A DNA stretch of 64,000 nt from Massilia sp. CF038 (GTDB taxonomy: Bacteria; Pseudomonadota; Gammaproteobacteria; Burkholderiales; Burkholderiaceae_D), in contig NZ_FQWU01000001.1 of NCBI RefSeq assembly GCF_900129765.1, positions 2,159,215 through 2,223,214 of the forward strand, read 5' to 3'. The notes under the pieces are model-generated. The model made no database searches. It had not been told where the DNA came from and saw only the letters and a program-made list of their open reading frames with translations. The position numbers were made by a program, and so were the translations under genes. Of the stretch, positions 9,395 through 18,222 are shown piece after piece. Positions within the stretch are counted from its first letter, which is position 1. Every line of letters starts with the position of its first letter.

Positions 9395-9913
9395 CTAGCC
9401 GACGCGCCTGCCGAGGATAATCAGGTCGCGCTCAATGCCGTCCAGGTTGGCAACCCGCGGCAAATTCGCCCAGGTATCAAAACCGAACTTGCGGAACAGC
9501 GCCAGACTGGGCACATTGTGGCCAAAGATAAAACCAAGCAAGGTGTGCACAGCAATCTTCGGAGCAAAGGCCACGGCCTCCTCCAGGCAGTAGCGACCAA
9601 TACCCTTGCCGCGCCAGGCCTCCTCGATATAAATCGACAATTCGGCCGTGCCCGAGTAGGCCGGACGGCCATAGAAATTGGAGTACGACATCCAACCCAG
9701 GACGGCAGGTGCCGCCGCCGTATCGGCCGCATCGTGAATGATCCACAGGGGGCGCCGTTCAGGATGGTGGTCGTCAAACCATTGCTGGCGCGAAGCCACC
9801 GAGACAGGCTCGGTATCGGCCGTCACTTCACGCGACGCAACCGTCGAGTTATAGATGGCAACAATGGCAGGCAAATCATCGGGACGGGCAATGCGATGGG
9901 TAAAAGACGGCAT
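9395..9913 (-). CDS. GNAT N-acetyltransferase, phosphinothricin-acetyltransferase type
   Basis: 172 residues from ATG 9913 (an in-frame TTG at 9925 is possible; neither has a good ribosome site). The start TIHRIARPDD-like opening (FTHRIARPDDLPAIVAIYN), the VLGWMSYSNFYGRPAYSGTA strand pair and the acetyl-CoA loop WRGKGIGRYCLEEAV (motif A, R/Q-x-x-G-x-G/A) place it in the Pat/YncA group. These enzymes acetylate amino-group-containing small molecules such as phosphinothricin or methionine sulfoximine. The true substrate is unknown. It is inserted between tatD and pilZ on the same strand, 16 bp from tatD. Confidence 0.88.
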   Translation of the reverse strand: MPSFTHRIARPDDLPAIVAIYNSTVASREVTADTEPVSVASRQQWFDDHHPERRPLWIIHDAADTAAAPAVLGWMSYSNFYGRPAYSGTAELSIYIEEAWRGKGIGRYCLEEAVAFAPKIAVHTLLGFIFGHNVPSLALFRKFGFDTWANLPRVANLDGIERDLIILGRRVG

Positions 9914-9952
9914 AGTACGAAACAAGGTTGAACCAGAGTGATAGACGCACGC

Positions 9953-10330
9953 TCAAAGCGTGTGGGTGGCGCGCGACGAACGCAGTGCCGCACCGAGGAT
10001 TTCCTCAATGCGCAGCTTGGCACGGTGGCCCGTTTCATCGTCCGGGAAATGCACACCGATGCCCTGCGCCTTGTTGTTATTGGCGCCAGCCGGGGTAATC
10101 CAGGCGACTTTCCCCGCGATCGGGTACTTGTTCGGGTCGTCCATCAAGGCCAGGATCAGGTAGATCTCGTCGCCCAGCTTGTACGGCTTAACGGTCGGCA
10201 CAAACATGCCGCCGTGTCGAAGAAAAGGCATGTATGCGGCGTACAAGGCCGCCTTTTCCTTGATGGCCAGCGAGAGCACCGAGGGCCGCGCAGGCTGCGT
10301 GGCGGTCGGGTCAGGTGGTTTGCCGGTCAT
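9953..10330 (-). CDS. pilZ: PilZ domain protein, type IV pilus assembly
   Basis: 125 residues, ATG 10330 with AAGGA upstream. The core HGGMFVPTVKPYKLGDEIYL, a middle strand IAGKVAWITP, and the end GIGVHFPDDE match the PilZ fold. The classical c-di-GMP-binding RxxxR motif is not evident at the N-terminus, as in true PilZ of Pseudomonas and Xanthomonas, which does not bind c-di-GMP and instead partners with PilB and FimX. The gene order tmk-holB-pilZ, with tatD beyond, is the conserved context of genuine pilZ. It lies 10 bp after holB and is surely cotranscribed with it. Confidence 0.88.
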   Translation of the reverse strand: MTGKPPDPTATQPARPSVLSLAIKEKAALYAAYMPFLRHGGMFVPTVKPYKLGDEIYLILALMDDPNKYPIAGKVAWITPAGANNNKAQGIGVHFPDDETGHRAKLRIEEILGAALRSSRATHTL

Positions 10331-10340
10331 GTAAATCCTT

Positions 10341-11372
10341 TCAGGTGCAGCATGTAGTGTAATCGAGCAACAAATCTTCTAAAAACAGTTTCGGCGACAA
10401 GGGGTGATCCGCAGTCGCCCGGCGCGCGTTGGCGCCCTTGATTGCGCGCAGCAGATTGGAAGTGTGCACTTTCCCGGCTAACGCTGCAAGTTCCTTCTGA
10501 TATCGGGGGAAATATCTGATGCTTCCAGACAGTTTGTAGGAAAACACATCATAAAGCCAGCGTTGCTGCCAAGACACCACAGAACTGAGGGGTGTCTTGC
10601 TTAATTTATCAGCCGTTTTCAGCGCGCCGTCAACGCTGGGGTGGGCCAGCAGCTGCAGCAGGGTTTCCATTTCATCACGGTTGCCGGTCTCCGACTGGGC
10701 CAGCGCCGCCAGCGGCGCCCCGCCCTGTTCACGCAGCCAACTGTCGGCGTCGGCCAGACCTTGCGCTTTCAGCCAGGCAGCGGCCTGGGCGTGGTCGGGC
10801 ATGGGCAAGGCAAACTTGCGGCAGCGCGACAGAATGGTCGGCAGCAGCCGGTCCAGGCTGTTCGAGGACAGCAGGAACACGGTGCCCGGCGGCGGCTCTT
10901 CCAGCGTCTTGAGCAGGGCATTCGAGGCGGGGGTATTGAGCGCCTCGGCCGGGTACACCACCACCACGCGTAAACCTTGGCGGTGGGTAGAAATGTTCAT
11001 GAAGTCGGCCAGGTTGCGAATCTGCTCGATCTTGATTTCCTTCGATGGGGTCTTGCTGGCCTTGGCCTTCTTGCCCTCGCCGTCCGTACCTTCTTCGCCT
11101 TCCGGCGCCTCGTCTTCAAACGATTCCGGACGCACGCGCCGATAGTCCGGGTGGTTGTGCTGCGAGAACCAGCCACAGGATACGCAAGTGCCGCAAGCAT
11201 GGCCGTCTGGCCGGCCGTTTTCGCACAACAATGCCTGGGCAAAGGTTTCGATAAAGTCAGCTTTTCCAGTCCCGGCGGCGCCGTGGAACAGGATCGCATG
11301 CGGCATGCGCGACCGCAGCTGTTGGAGCTGGCTCCACGCGGCCTCTTGCCATGGGTAGATAGAATTACTCAT
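10341..11372 (-). CDS. holB: DNA polymerase III subunit delta prime
   Basis: 343 residues. The clamp-loader AAA+ fold is clear: a P-loop-like GAAGTGKADFIETFA (about 31-45), zinc-module cysteines in CGTCVSCGWF with an earlier Cys near residue 51, and the SRC-type arginine region ILSRCRKFALPMP (about 165-177). An acidic low-complexity insert (EEGTDGEGKKAKASK, about 95-110) lengthens the zinc region relative to E. coli. Delta prime is the stator of the clamp loader that opens the sliding clamp during replication. It follows tmk by 47 bp and precedes pilZ by 10 bp in one minus-strand operon. Confidence 0.94.
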   Translation of the reverse strand: MSNSIYPWQEAAWSQLQQLRSRMPHAILFHGAAGTGKADFIETFAQALLCENGRPDGHACGTCVSCGWFSQHNHPDYRRVRPESFEDEAPEGEEGTDGEGKKAKASKTPSKEIKIEQIRNLADFMNISTHRQGLRVVVVYPAEALNTPASNALLKTLEEPPPGTVFLLSSNSLDRLLPTILSRCRKFALPMPDHAQAAAWLKAQGLADADSWLREQGGAPLAALAQSETGNRDEMETLLQLLAHPSVDGALKTADKLSKTPLSSVVSWQQRWLYDVFSYKLSGSIRYFPRYQKELAALAGKVHTSNLLRAIKGANARRATADHPLSPKLFLEDLLLDYTTCCT

Positions 11373-11419
11373 TTAATCAACAGCTTGCGACAAATAGATG
11401 AAGTCATTTCGAGCTTCAC

Positions 11420-12046
11420 TTAAAGTAGTTTCTCAAGTATGGCCGCCAGCTGTGCGCGGATTGCATCTATACTTTGCGTCGAATCGACAACGACTATGCG
11501 TTCTGGAAACTGGGCGGCACGCCGCAGATATTCGGTGCGGCACGCCTCGAAAAAGTCCGCCTGCTCCTGCTCGAATTTGTCGAGCGTGCGGGTAGCGTCC
11601 AGACGCGCTCGCGCCACGGCCAGGGGCACATCAAACAGCAGTGTCAGATTGGGCTGCAGCGTGGGATGCACCCATTGCTCCAGTGCTTCCATCTTGCTGC
11701 GGTCCAGGCCGCGTCCGCCACCCTGATAGGCAAAACTGGCATCGGTGAATCGGTCGGAAACAACCCAGTCGCCGCGCGCCAGACCGGGCGCAATGACTTG
11801 GGCGATGTGTTCGCGCCGGCTGGCAAACATCAGCAGCGCCTCGGTTTCCAGGTGCATCTTTTCGTGCAGCAGCAAATCACGCAACTTCTCGCCCACGGTG
11901 GTGCCGCCAGGTTCGCGGCTCGACACCACGGTCTTGCCATGCGCCCCCAGCCACTCTGCGACAAAGGCAATGTGGGTCGACTTGCCGGCACCATCGATGC
12001 CTTCGAAACTGATGAACTTGCCTTTTACGGTGCTGCTTTGAGTCAT
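11420..12046 (-). CDS. tmk: Thymidylate kinase
   Basis: 208 residues, standard length. It converts dTMP to dTDP in both the de novo and salvage routes. Visible motifs: P-loop [15 protein letters not shown] (about 14-28), the substrate-binding [18 protein letters not shown] (about 43-60), the DRY-like [20 protein letters not shown] (about 94-113) and the LID near [14 protein letters not shown]. The gene starts 14 bp after mltG ends, and holB follows 47 bp later, which is the usual mltG-tmk-holB order. Confidence 0.96.
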   Translation of the reverse strand: MTQSSTVKGKFISFEGIDGAGKSTHIAFVAEWLGAHGKTVVSSREPGGTTVGEKLRDLLLHEKMHLETEALLMFASRREHIAQVIAPGLARGDWVVSDRFTDASFAYQGGGRGLDRSKMEALEQWVHPTLQPNLTLLFDVPLAVARARLDATRTLDKFEQEQADFFEACRTEYLRRAAQFPERIVVVDSTQSIDAIRAQLAAILEKLL

Positions 12047-12060
12047 GGAACGGCGACGCT

Positions 12061-13095
12061 TTATCGTTGGTATTGATTAACTGCTTTGTTATGGTCGTTC
12101 AAGTTATCCGAGAACTTGCTGGTACCGTCGCCGCGCGCCACAAAATACAGGGCATTGCTTTTGGCCGGCCCCAGCGCTGCCGCCAGCGATTGCACGCCTG
12201 GCAGGGCAATCGGGGTGGGCGGCAAGCCGCTGCGGGTGTATGTATTGTACGGGGTATCGGTCTCCAGATCCTTCTTGCGGATGTTGCCAGCGAAGTTGTC
12301 ACCCATGCCGTAGATGACGGTCGGATCGGTCTGCAGCATCATGCCCTGCTTCAGGCGGTTGACGAACACGGCCGCAATCATGGCGCGCTCGGACTTCTGC
12401 CCAGTTTCCTTTTCGACAATCGAAGCCATGATCAGCGCTTCATACGGGGACTTGTATGGCAGGCTGGCATCGCGCTTTTCCCAGGCCGCGTTCAAGCGGT
12501 TGAGCAGCAGCTCATGGGCTTGCTTGTAGACGGCCAGATCGCTCGATCCCTTGGCAAACAGGTAGGTATCCGGGAAGAACAAGCCTTCAGGCGACTTGAA
12601 CTCGCTTGAAATGCGCGCCAGCAGCTCTTTGTCGCTCAGCTCGGCCGTATCGTGCTTGAGGGTCTTGCTGGCGGCCACGGCCTGACGCATCTGCTTGAAG
12701 GTCCAGCCTTCGATGATGGTCAGCGACTCTTGCGCAAACTCGCCACGCACCAGCTGATCAACCAGCGCGCGCGGCGTTGTGCCAGGCTTGAGCTCGTAAC
12801 TGCCGGCCTTGATGCGCGACGCCTTCTGGGTCACGCGCGCCAGCGTGGAAAACAAGTAGGGATTGATCGGCACCCCGGCACGGGCAATATCCTGCGAGGC
12901 AGCCGATACGCCACTGCCTGGCGCAATGACAAAGGCAATCGGCTCGCCTTCGGTCGTAATGGGCTGCTTGGCCCAGTACGAAAAGCCGGCCACCGCGGCA
13001 AGTGCGATCAGGATGACGAGATAGATGAATTTTTTTATGGCTCGCATGGGTGACTTGGCGGTTTTGTGCGGCGTCCGGCGGGATTTTCTCGACAT
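12061..13095 (-). CDS. mltG: Endolytic murein transglycosylase
   Basis: 344 residues if ATG 13095 is used; ATG 13047 (MRAIKKF) is an alternative that removes a basic head. One N-terminal membrane anchor (about 22-42, [18 protein letters not shown]) is followed by the YceG/MltG domain. The catalytic Glu is in [20 protein letters not shown], and the family signature continues as [15 protein letters not shown]. MltG cleaves nascent glycan strands at the inner membrane and sets their length. It heads the tmk-holB-pilZ operon and is divergent from ygfZ across only 53 bp, where a TATAAT on the plus strand at 13099-13104 probably serves ygfZ. Confidence 0.94.
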   Translation of the reverse strand: MSRKSRRTPHKTAKSPMRAIKKFIYLVILIALAAVAGFSYWAKQPITTEGEPIAFVIAPGSGVSAASQDIARAGVPINPYLFSTLARVTQKASRIKAGSYELKPGTTPRALVDQLVRGEFAQESLTIIEGWTFKQMRQAVAASKTLKHDTAELSDKELLARISSEFKSPEGLFFPDTYLFAKGSSDLAVYKQAHELLLNRLNAAWEKRDASLPYKSPYEALIMASIVEKETGQKSERAMIAAVFVNRLKQGMMLQTDPTVIYGMGDNFAGNIRKKDLETDTPYNTYTRSGLPPTPIALPGVQSLAAALGPAKSNALYFVARGDGTSKFSDNLNDHNKAVNQYQR

Positions 13096-13148
13096 CTCTA
13101 TAATGAGCCCGTAATGATAAAGCTTTAATCAAAAATACATCAATTTAT

Positions 13149-14195
13149 ATGACCACCTGGAATGACTTACTCTTGGCGCAAGGTGCGCGACATAGTGCCA
13201 CAGAGCAGCCGCATGTGCCAGATTTTGGACGCACATTCAGCGCTGCCGAGCTGGCGGCCGGTTTTGTGGCTGTTACCGGCGGCCTGGGCGTCATCGCCGT
13301 CAGCGGCGACGATGCCGCCACTTTCCTGCACAATCAGCTGACCAACGATGTCGAGCATCTGGGGCAAGGCGACGTCCGTCTGGCCGCCTATTGCTCGCCC
13401 AAGGGACGCATGCAGGCCTCCTTCCTGATGTGGCGCACGGCAGAAGCCGTGTTCCTGCAACTGCCGCAGCAATTGCAGCCTGCCCTGCAAAAGCGCTTGT
13501 CGATGTTTGTGCTGCGCGCCAAGGCCAAACTGGCTGACGCCACGCCCGAAGTGATCCTCGGTTTCGGTGGCGCAGCCGCTGGCAAGGTACTGGAAGGCAT
13601 GTTCGGTGCGCTGCCAGCGCAGCCTTATACCCGGATCGACCATGCGCTGGGCACGCTCCTGCGCCTGGCCGACGCCTTTGGCGCACCCCGCTATCAATGG
13701 CTGACCACGGCTGCGCAGGCGCAGAGCGCCTGGCCCACGCTGAGCGCTGCCCTGATCCCCGCGGGCAACGATGCCTGGCAACTGTCGGCCATTCACGCCG
13801 GCGTGCCGGAAATCACGCTCAAGACGCAGGAACAGTTTGTACCCCAGATGGTCAATTTCGAGCTGCTGGGCGGCGTCAACTTCAAGAAGGGCTGCTACCC
13901 CGGCCAGGAAATCGTGGCACGTAGTCAATATCTGGGCAAACTGAAGCGCCGCACCGCGCTTGCCAGCATCGACACGACCGCAAGTGCCGGGGACGAAGTC
14001 TTTTCCGCCAGCGATCCCGACCAGCCCTGCGGCATGGTGGTGAACGCCGCGCCCAACGGCAAAGGTGGCGTGGATGCGCTGGTGGAAATGAAGCTGGCCG
14101 CCATCGAACAAGGCGATGTGCATCTGGGCTCGGCCAGCGGCAGCGCCCTGCACTTCCAGCCCATGCCCTACCCGCTCGACGCCATTGACGTCTGA
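13149..14195 (+). CDS. ygfZ: Folate-binding Fe-S cluster repair protein YgfZ
   Basis: 348 residues. The defining YgfZ motif KKGCYPGQEIVARSQYLGK is present near residues 240-258, with the essential Cys. The N-terminal GCV-T-like domain contains AVSGDDAATFLHNQLTNDVEH. YgfZ uses tetrahydrofolate and supports repair of some Fe-S enzymes such as MiaB. The gene is divergent from mltG, as in many Burkholderiales. A TATAAT at 13099-13104 gives a likely transcript start about 38 bases before the ATG, although no good -35 is visible. The DUF4936 gene follows after 4 bp. Confidence 0.94.
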   Translation: MTTWNDLLLAQGARHSATEQPHVPDFGRTFSAAELAAGFVAVTGGLGVIAVSGDDAATFLHNQLTNDVEHLGQGDVRLAAYCSPKGRMQASFLMWRTAEAVFLQLPQQLQPALQKRLSMFVLRAKAKLADATPEVILGFGGAAAGKVLEGMFGALPAQPYTRIDHALGTLLRLADAFGAPRYQWLTTAAQAQSAWPTLSAALIPAGNDAWQLSAIHAGVPEITLKTQEQFVPQMVNFELLGGVNFKKGCYPGQEIVARSQYLGKLKRRTALASIDTTASAGDEVFSASDPDQPCGMVVNAAPNGKGGVDALVEMKLAAIEQGDVHLGSASGSALHFQPMPYPLDAIDV

Positions 14196-14199
14196 CCGC

Positions 14200-14475
14200 A
14201 TGGACCTGTACATCTACTATCGCGTCCGCGACGAGCATGCCGCGCAACTGGGGCCGCGCGTGCGCGCGATGCAGGCGGCCCTTGGCGGCGCCGGCCAGCT
14301 CAAGCGCCGCCCCGGCTCCAGCGACGGCGTCCAAACCTGGATGGAAATTTACAGCGCCACGGCAGCGGATTTCGAAGCCCGCCTGGCGCTGGCCGTGCGC
14401 GAGGCTGGCTTGGCAACATGGATTGCTGGCGAGCGTCATACCGAAGCCTTTACGGACGTCGCCCCATGTGCCTGA
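14200..14475 (+). CDS. DUF4936 family protein
   Basis: The real start is ATG 14200 (MDLYIYYRVRDEHAAQL), 4 bp after the ygfZ stop; the frame is open upstream but only as a shadow of ygfZ. 91 residues with a ferredoxin-like pattern: strand YIYYRV, helix RVRAMQAALG, strand KRRPGSSDGVQTWMEIY, and a second helix DFEARLALAVREAGL. This matches DUF4936, a small family that almost always follows ygfZ in betaproteobacteria and has no established function. It overlaps the next gene by 10 bp. Confidence 0.85.
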   Translation: MDLYIYYRVRDEHAAQLGPRVRAMQAALGGAGQLKRRPGSSDGVQTWMEIYSATAADFEARLALAVREAGLATWIAGERHTEAFTDVAPCA

Positions 14476-15203
14476 TCGTTTTTGCATGGCAAGTGGTGCC
14501 TGGCGCACCGTTGATTGCCGCTGCCAACAGGGATGAGTTCTACGACCGCCCTGCCGCGGCTGCCGGCACCTGGCCCGAGCACCCGCAGGTGTTTGCCGGG
14601 CGCGACCTGAAAGGCGGCGGCAGCTGGATGGGCATTACCCAGGAAGGCCCGCACGGCCCCAAGTTTGCCGCCCTGACCAACATTCGCGGCCCACAGGAAC
14701 GCCGTCCCGACGCGCCATCGCGCGGCGCGCTGGTGGCCGACTATCTGGCTGGCGACCTGGATGCGCCCGCCTACATCGCCAAAATTGCCCAGGAAGTCGC
14801 CGACTACAACGGGTTTAACCTGGTGCTGGGCGACCGCGAAAATATGTACTGGTTTTCGAACCGCGCCATGGACGACGCGCGCAACGGCCAGGCGCTGGCG
14901 CCCGGCATCTACGGTATTTCCAATAGCTTGCTGGACGCGCCGTGGCCGAAGGTGGTGCGCACCAAGGCGCAGTTTGCCAGCCTGCTGTGCCAGGGCGCGC
15001 CCGAGGAAGCCTACTTCGAAATGCTGGCCGACACCACGCGCGCGCCGGACATGCGTCTGCCAGACACGGGCATTGCGCTCGACCTGGAACGCGTGCTGTC
15101 CGCCGTGTGCATTGAAACCACGGGCTACGGCACCCGCACCTCAACCGTGGTCAAGCTGTACCAGGACGCGCCCGCCGAACTGCACGAGCGCGTGCTGCAG
15201 TAA
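14466..15203 (+). CDS. NRDE (TANGO2-like) family protein
   Basis: ATG 14466 gives 245 residues and the diagnostic N-terminus MCLIVFAWQVVPGAPLIAAA, immediately followed by NRDEFYDRPA, which names the family. Other family marks are the GRDLKGGGSWMGI loop, the FAALTNIRGP strand and the late ETTGYGTRTSTVV strand. The N-terminal Cys2 suggests an Ntn-hydrolase-like arrangement after Met removal, but no activity is proven in bacteria; eukaryotic TANGO2 is linked to heme and lipid handling. It overlaps the DUF4936 gene by 10 bp and ends 1 bp before the convergent SDR gene. Confidence 0.9.
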   Translation: MCLIVFAWQVVPGAPLIAAANRDEFYDRPAAAAGTWPEHPQVFAGRDLKGGGSWMGITQEGPHGPKFAALTNIRGPQERRPDAPSRGALVADYLAGDLDAPAYIAKIAQEVADYNGFNLVLGDRENMYWFSNRAMDDARNGQALAPGIYGISNSLLDAPWPKVVRTKAQFASLLCQGAPEEAYFEMLADTTRAPDMRLPDTGIALDLERVLSAVCIETTGYGTRTSTVVKLYQDAPAELHERVLQ

Positions 15204-15204
15204 A

Positions 15205-16113
15205 TTACTGGGCCGCCTTCATCTTGCTGCGCAGCAGATCGCGCACATGGGGCGTGGCCTTGTACGGATCGCTTGGGTTTTTCGCGTGCACAATTTCATC
15301 CATGCGGTCGGCCACGCCGCCCAGCGCGCCCGGATGCGAATAAATATAGAACTGACCGTTGGCGATGGCGTCAAACGTCATCTGCGCCACTTCGGCAGCA
15401 GATACTTTGCCAGACTCCACGGCTTTCACCGTCATTGCCTGCGCCACCTTCTGGCTGGCGGTAGCGGGTGTGGTCATGGCCACGTCTGCCGGGCGGTTGC
15501 GGTGCGACTGGCTGATGCCGGTGGGCACAAAGTAAGGGCACAGCACCGAGGCGCCAATCGGTGCTTCCACCAGTTGCAGGTCGTGATACAAGGTTTCCGA
15601 CAGCGATACCACCGCGTGCTTCGACACGTTATACACGCCCATGGTCGGCGCATTGAGCAAGCCGGCCATGGATGCAGTATTCACAATATGGCCTTCATAT
15701 GACGGATCTTTGGCCGCACTGTCGAGCATGAGCTTGGTAAAGGTGCGCACGCCGTGGATCACGCCCCACAGATTGACGCCTAGCACCCACTCCCAGTCGC
15801 TGACACTGTTTTCCCAGATCAAGCCCGCCGATCCAACGCCGGCATTATTGAACACCAGATGCACCGCGCCAAAGCGGGCCATGGTGGCGTCTGCCAGCGC
15901 TTGTACTTCCTCGGCGTGGCGCACGTCGCAGCGCATGGCAAGTACCTGCACGCCCTGCGCTTCAAGCTCGCTGCGGGTCGCGTCCAGGGCATCTTGCTGC
16001 ACGTCGGCCAGCACCAGTTTCATGCCCAGTTGCGCTGCCTTGAGGGCAAATTCACGGCCCAGACCACTGGCGCCGCCGGTGATCACGACCACACGATCAT
16101 TGAAATTTTTCAT
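15205..16113 (-). CDS. SDR family NAD(P)-dependent oxidoreductase
   Basis: 302 residues, longer than a classical SDR (about 250) because of a C-terminal extension (about 225-302). It has the nucleotide-binding VVITGGASGLGREFA (about 9-23), the NNAGV motif (about 90), the catalytic Tyr-Lys in MGVYNVSKHAVVS (about 161) and the preceding Ser in VNTASMAG. It is the last gene of the six-gene beta-oxidation operon; its ATG overlaps the stop of the preceding MDR gene by 4 bp. Substrate unknown; the context suggests a lipid-derived alcohol or ketone. Confidence 0.9.
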   Translation of the reverse strand: MKNFNDRVVVITGGASGLGREFALKAAQLGMKLVLADVQQDALDATRSELEAQGVQVLAMRCDVRHAEEVQALADATMARFGAVHLVFNNAGVGSAGLIWENSVSDWEWVLGVNLWGVIHGVRTFTKLMLDSAAKDPSYEGHIVNTASMAGLLNAPTMGVYNVSKHAVVSLSETLYHDLQLVEAPIGASVLCPYFVPTGISQSHRNRPADVAMTTPATASQKVAQAMTVKAVESGKVSAAEVAQMTFDAIANGQFYIYSHPGALGGVADRMDEIVHAKNPSDPYKATPHVRDLLRSKMKAAQ

Positions 16114-17108
16114 GGAATAAGTTGAACCAGTTGTTTGCCAAAGTTGCGGCCCTGAAGCAGGCCGATAAAGGCGTCGGGCGCTGCTGCCAGCCCCTGTGCC
16201 ACGGTTTCACGGTATTTGAGCTTGCCGCCGGCAACCAGCGCGGCCAGCTCGGCCAAGCCTTGCGGCCACAGATCCAGGTGTTCGGTCACGATAAAACCTC
16301 GTACGCTCAGGCGGCTGGTGAGCATGAAGCGCAGATTGCGTACGGCCAGGTCGTCGCCGTTGTAGCCAGCGATCAAACCGCACAGCGCAATCCGGCCAAA
16401 GGCGTTCATCAGCGGCAAAGCTGCGTCAAAACAAGGGCCGCCCACGTTTTCGAACAGGGCATCGATCCCATCCGGCGCCGCGCGCGCCAGATCGGCCGCC
16501 AGATTGCCCGCTTTGTAATCGACGCAGGCATCGAAGCCAAGTTCGTCGATCACGTAGGCACATTTTTCGGCGCCACCAGCAATGCCCACCACGCGGCAAC
16601 CTTGCAGCTTGGCCAGCTGCCCTACCGCGCTACCGACCGCCCCGCTGGCTGCCGACACGAGAATCGTGTTGCCGGCCACCGGCTTCATGATGTGGTTCAG
16701 ACCGTACCAAGCGGTCATACCCGGCATGCCCACCACGCCCAAATAAGCGGACAAGGGAATGCGGCTGGTGTCGACCTTGCGCAGCAAGGCCCCGTCGCAC
16801 ACACCCATCTCGGCCCAGCCCAGCATGCCGACCACGTGGTCGCCCGCAGCAAAGCGGGCGTGTTTGGAGGCGAGCACTTCGCCGGCCGTGCCACCAAGCA
16901 TGGTCTCATCCAGCGCCTGCGCGGTGGCATAGCTCTTGGCCTCGCTCATGCGCCCGCGCATGTACGGGTCCAGCGACAGGAAATGGTTGCGCACCAGGAC
17001 TTCGCCATCCTGCAGTGCTGGCAAGGTCGCGGTTTCCAGTCGGAAGTTCTCGGGCTGGACCGCGCCGCGTGGACGGGCCGCCAATACAATACGTTGATAC
17101 TCGGTCAT
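16110..17108 (-). CDS. NADP-dependent oxidoreductase, MDR superfamily (CurA/leukotriene B4 type)
   Basis: 332 residues from ATG 17108; an in-frame TTG two codons earlier is less likely. The zinc-free MDR pattern is clear: N-terminal RIVLAARPRGAVQPENFRLE, the MRGRMSEAKSY motif, and the Rossmann loop LVSAASGAVGSAVGQLAKLQ (about 152-171). These enzymes reduce the 2,3-double bond of enones such as 15-oxo-prostaglandins, curcumin or 2-alkenals with NADPH. It begins 2 bp after the upstream SDR stop and overlaps the downstream SDR by 4 bp. Confidence 0.9.
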   Translation of the reverse strand: MTEYQRIVLAARPRGAVQPENFRLETATLPALQDGEVLVRNHFLSLDPYMRGRMSEAKSYATAQALDETMLGGTAGEVLASKHARFAAGDHVVGMLGWAEMGVCDGALLRKVDTSRIPLSAYLGVVGMPGMTAWYGLNHIMKPVAGNTILVSAASGAVGSAVGQLAKLQGCRVVGIAGGAEKCAYVIDELGFDACVDYKAGNLAADLARAAPDGIDALFENVGGPCFDAALPLMNAFGRIALCGLIAGYNGDDLAVRNLRFMLTSRLSVRGFIVTEHLDLWPQGLAELAALVAGGKLKYRETVAQGLAAAPDAFIGLLQGRNFGKQLVQLIP

Positions 17109-17110
17109 GC

Positions 17111-17893
17111 TCAAACCGCCGAAACGCCACCGTCCACGGCCAGCGTCTGGCCCGTGATGTGCTTGCCGGCATCAGACGCGAACAGCAAGGCCACGCCCTT
17201 CAAGTCTTCATCGTCGCCAATGCGGCCCAGCGGCGAACCCTTGGCCAGCGCTTCTTCACCTATGCTCTCGAGCACGCCCTTGGTCATCTTGGAGGGGAAG
17301 AAGCCCGGCGCAATCGCATTCACGGTGATGCCGTGCGCGCCCCATTCGCCTGCCAGCGTGCGCGTGAAGTTGATGACCGCACCCTTGGAGGTGTTGTACG
17401 CCACCGTTTTCATGGTGCCTGGCGGATTGCCGGCCAAACCGGCGATGGAGGCGATATTGATGATGCGCCCGTATTTGCGTGGAATCATGGACAGCTTGCC
17501 CACCGCCTGACTGACCAGGAAGATGCTGCGGATATTCAGGTTCATGACCTTGTCCCACGCTTCGACCGGGTAGTCTTCGGCGGGTGCGCCCCAGCTGGCG
17601 CCGGCATTGTTGATCAGAATATCGATATGGCCCAGGCGCTTGATGGCTTCGTCCACCAGAGGGCCGATATGCGCTTCCTGCGACAGGTCCGCTGCAATGG
17701 CCGAGGCCTTGATGCCGCGCGCGGCAAGGTGGGCCACTGCCTCGTCCAGATCGGACTGCTTACGGGAGGACAGCACCAGCGTGGCGCCCTGCTCGCCCAG
17801 CGCCTCGGCCATTTGCAAGCCGAGACCACGCGAGCCGCCCGTGATGAGTGCCGTTTTGCCTGCGAGCGAAAATAATTCTTGGGTAGTACGCAT
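17111..17893 (-). CDS. SDR family oxidoreductase, 3-ketoacyl reductase-like
   Basis: ATG 17893 with AAGGAAAA upstream gives 260 residues, the classical SDR size. Motifs in order: ALITGGSRGLGLQMAEALG (about 14-32), NNAGASWGAP (about 91), Ser in IINIASIAGLAG, and Tyr-Lys in VAYNTSKGAVINFTRTL (about 165). The C-terminal ITGQTLAVDGGVSAV is typical of FabG/gluconate-5-dehydrogenase-like members. It likely interconverts a 3-oxo and a 3-hydroxy acyl derivative within the operon. It lies 17 bp after the Dabb gene and 2 bp before the MDR gene. Confidence 0.9.
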   Translation of the reverse strand: MRTTQELFSLAGKTALITGGSRGLGLQMAEALGEQGATLVLSSRKQSDLDEAVAHLAARGIKASAIAADLSQEAHIGPLVDEAIKRLGHIDILINNAGASWGAPAEDYPVEAWDKVMNLNIRSIFLVSQAVGKLSMIPRKYGRIINIASIAGLAGNPPGTMKTVAYNTSKGAVINFTRTLAGEWGAHGITVNAIAPGFFPSKMTKGVLESIGEEALAKGSPLGRIGDDEDLKGVALLFASDAGKHITGQTLAVDGGVSAV

Positions 17894-17910
17894 CAGTTTT
17901 CCTTGGTCGG

Positions 17911-18213
17911 TCAAATTTCGTAGTCCATGCATTGCCGTTCAGCGCGTACGGCGCCGATGAACGGAATGAGGGCCTTGTGGGTGGGATGGGCGGCGTATTC
18001 GGCCAGTGCCGCGCGGTCGCGGAATTCCGAATACAGAATCACGTCGTACGTCGCTTCCAGGCCAGGCTGGGCCAGTACGACTTCAAACTTGATCGTGCCG
18101 GAGGACAAATTGGCACAGGCATCGAGGCGCTCCTTCATCAGGCGCGCATTGGTGGCCCGGTCGGCGCCCTCGGCGTGATCTTTTAACTTCCACATGACTA
18201 TGTGTTTGAGCAT
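17911..18213 (-). CDS. Dabb (stress-responsive alpha/beta barrel) protein
   Basis: 100 residues beginning MLKHIVMWKLKDHAEG, the classic Dabb opening with a conserved His4 and Lys-x-W-K-like strand. A second strand KFEVVLAQPGLEATYDVILY and the end YAAHPTHKALIPFI complete the dimeric alpha+beta barrel. Members include plant stress proteins and polyketide/olivetolic acid cyclases, so an enzymatic role on a small carbonyl compound is possible but unproven. ATG 18213 follows AAGGAATAAC; the gene is 9 bp after the acyl-CoA dehydrogenase. Confidence 0.9.
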   Translation of the reverse strand: MLKHIVMWKLKDHAEGADRATNARLMKERLDACANLSSGTIKFEVVLAQPGLEATYDVILYSEFRDRAALAEYAAHPTHKALIPFIGAVRAERQCMDYEI

Positions 18214-18222
18214 CGTTATTCC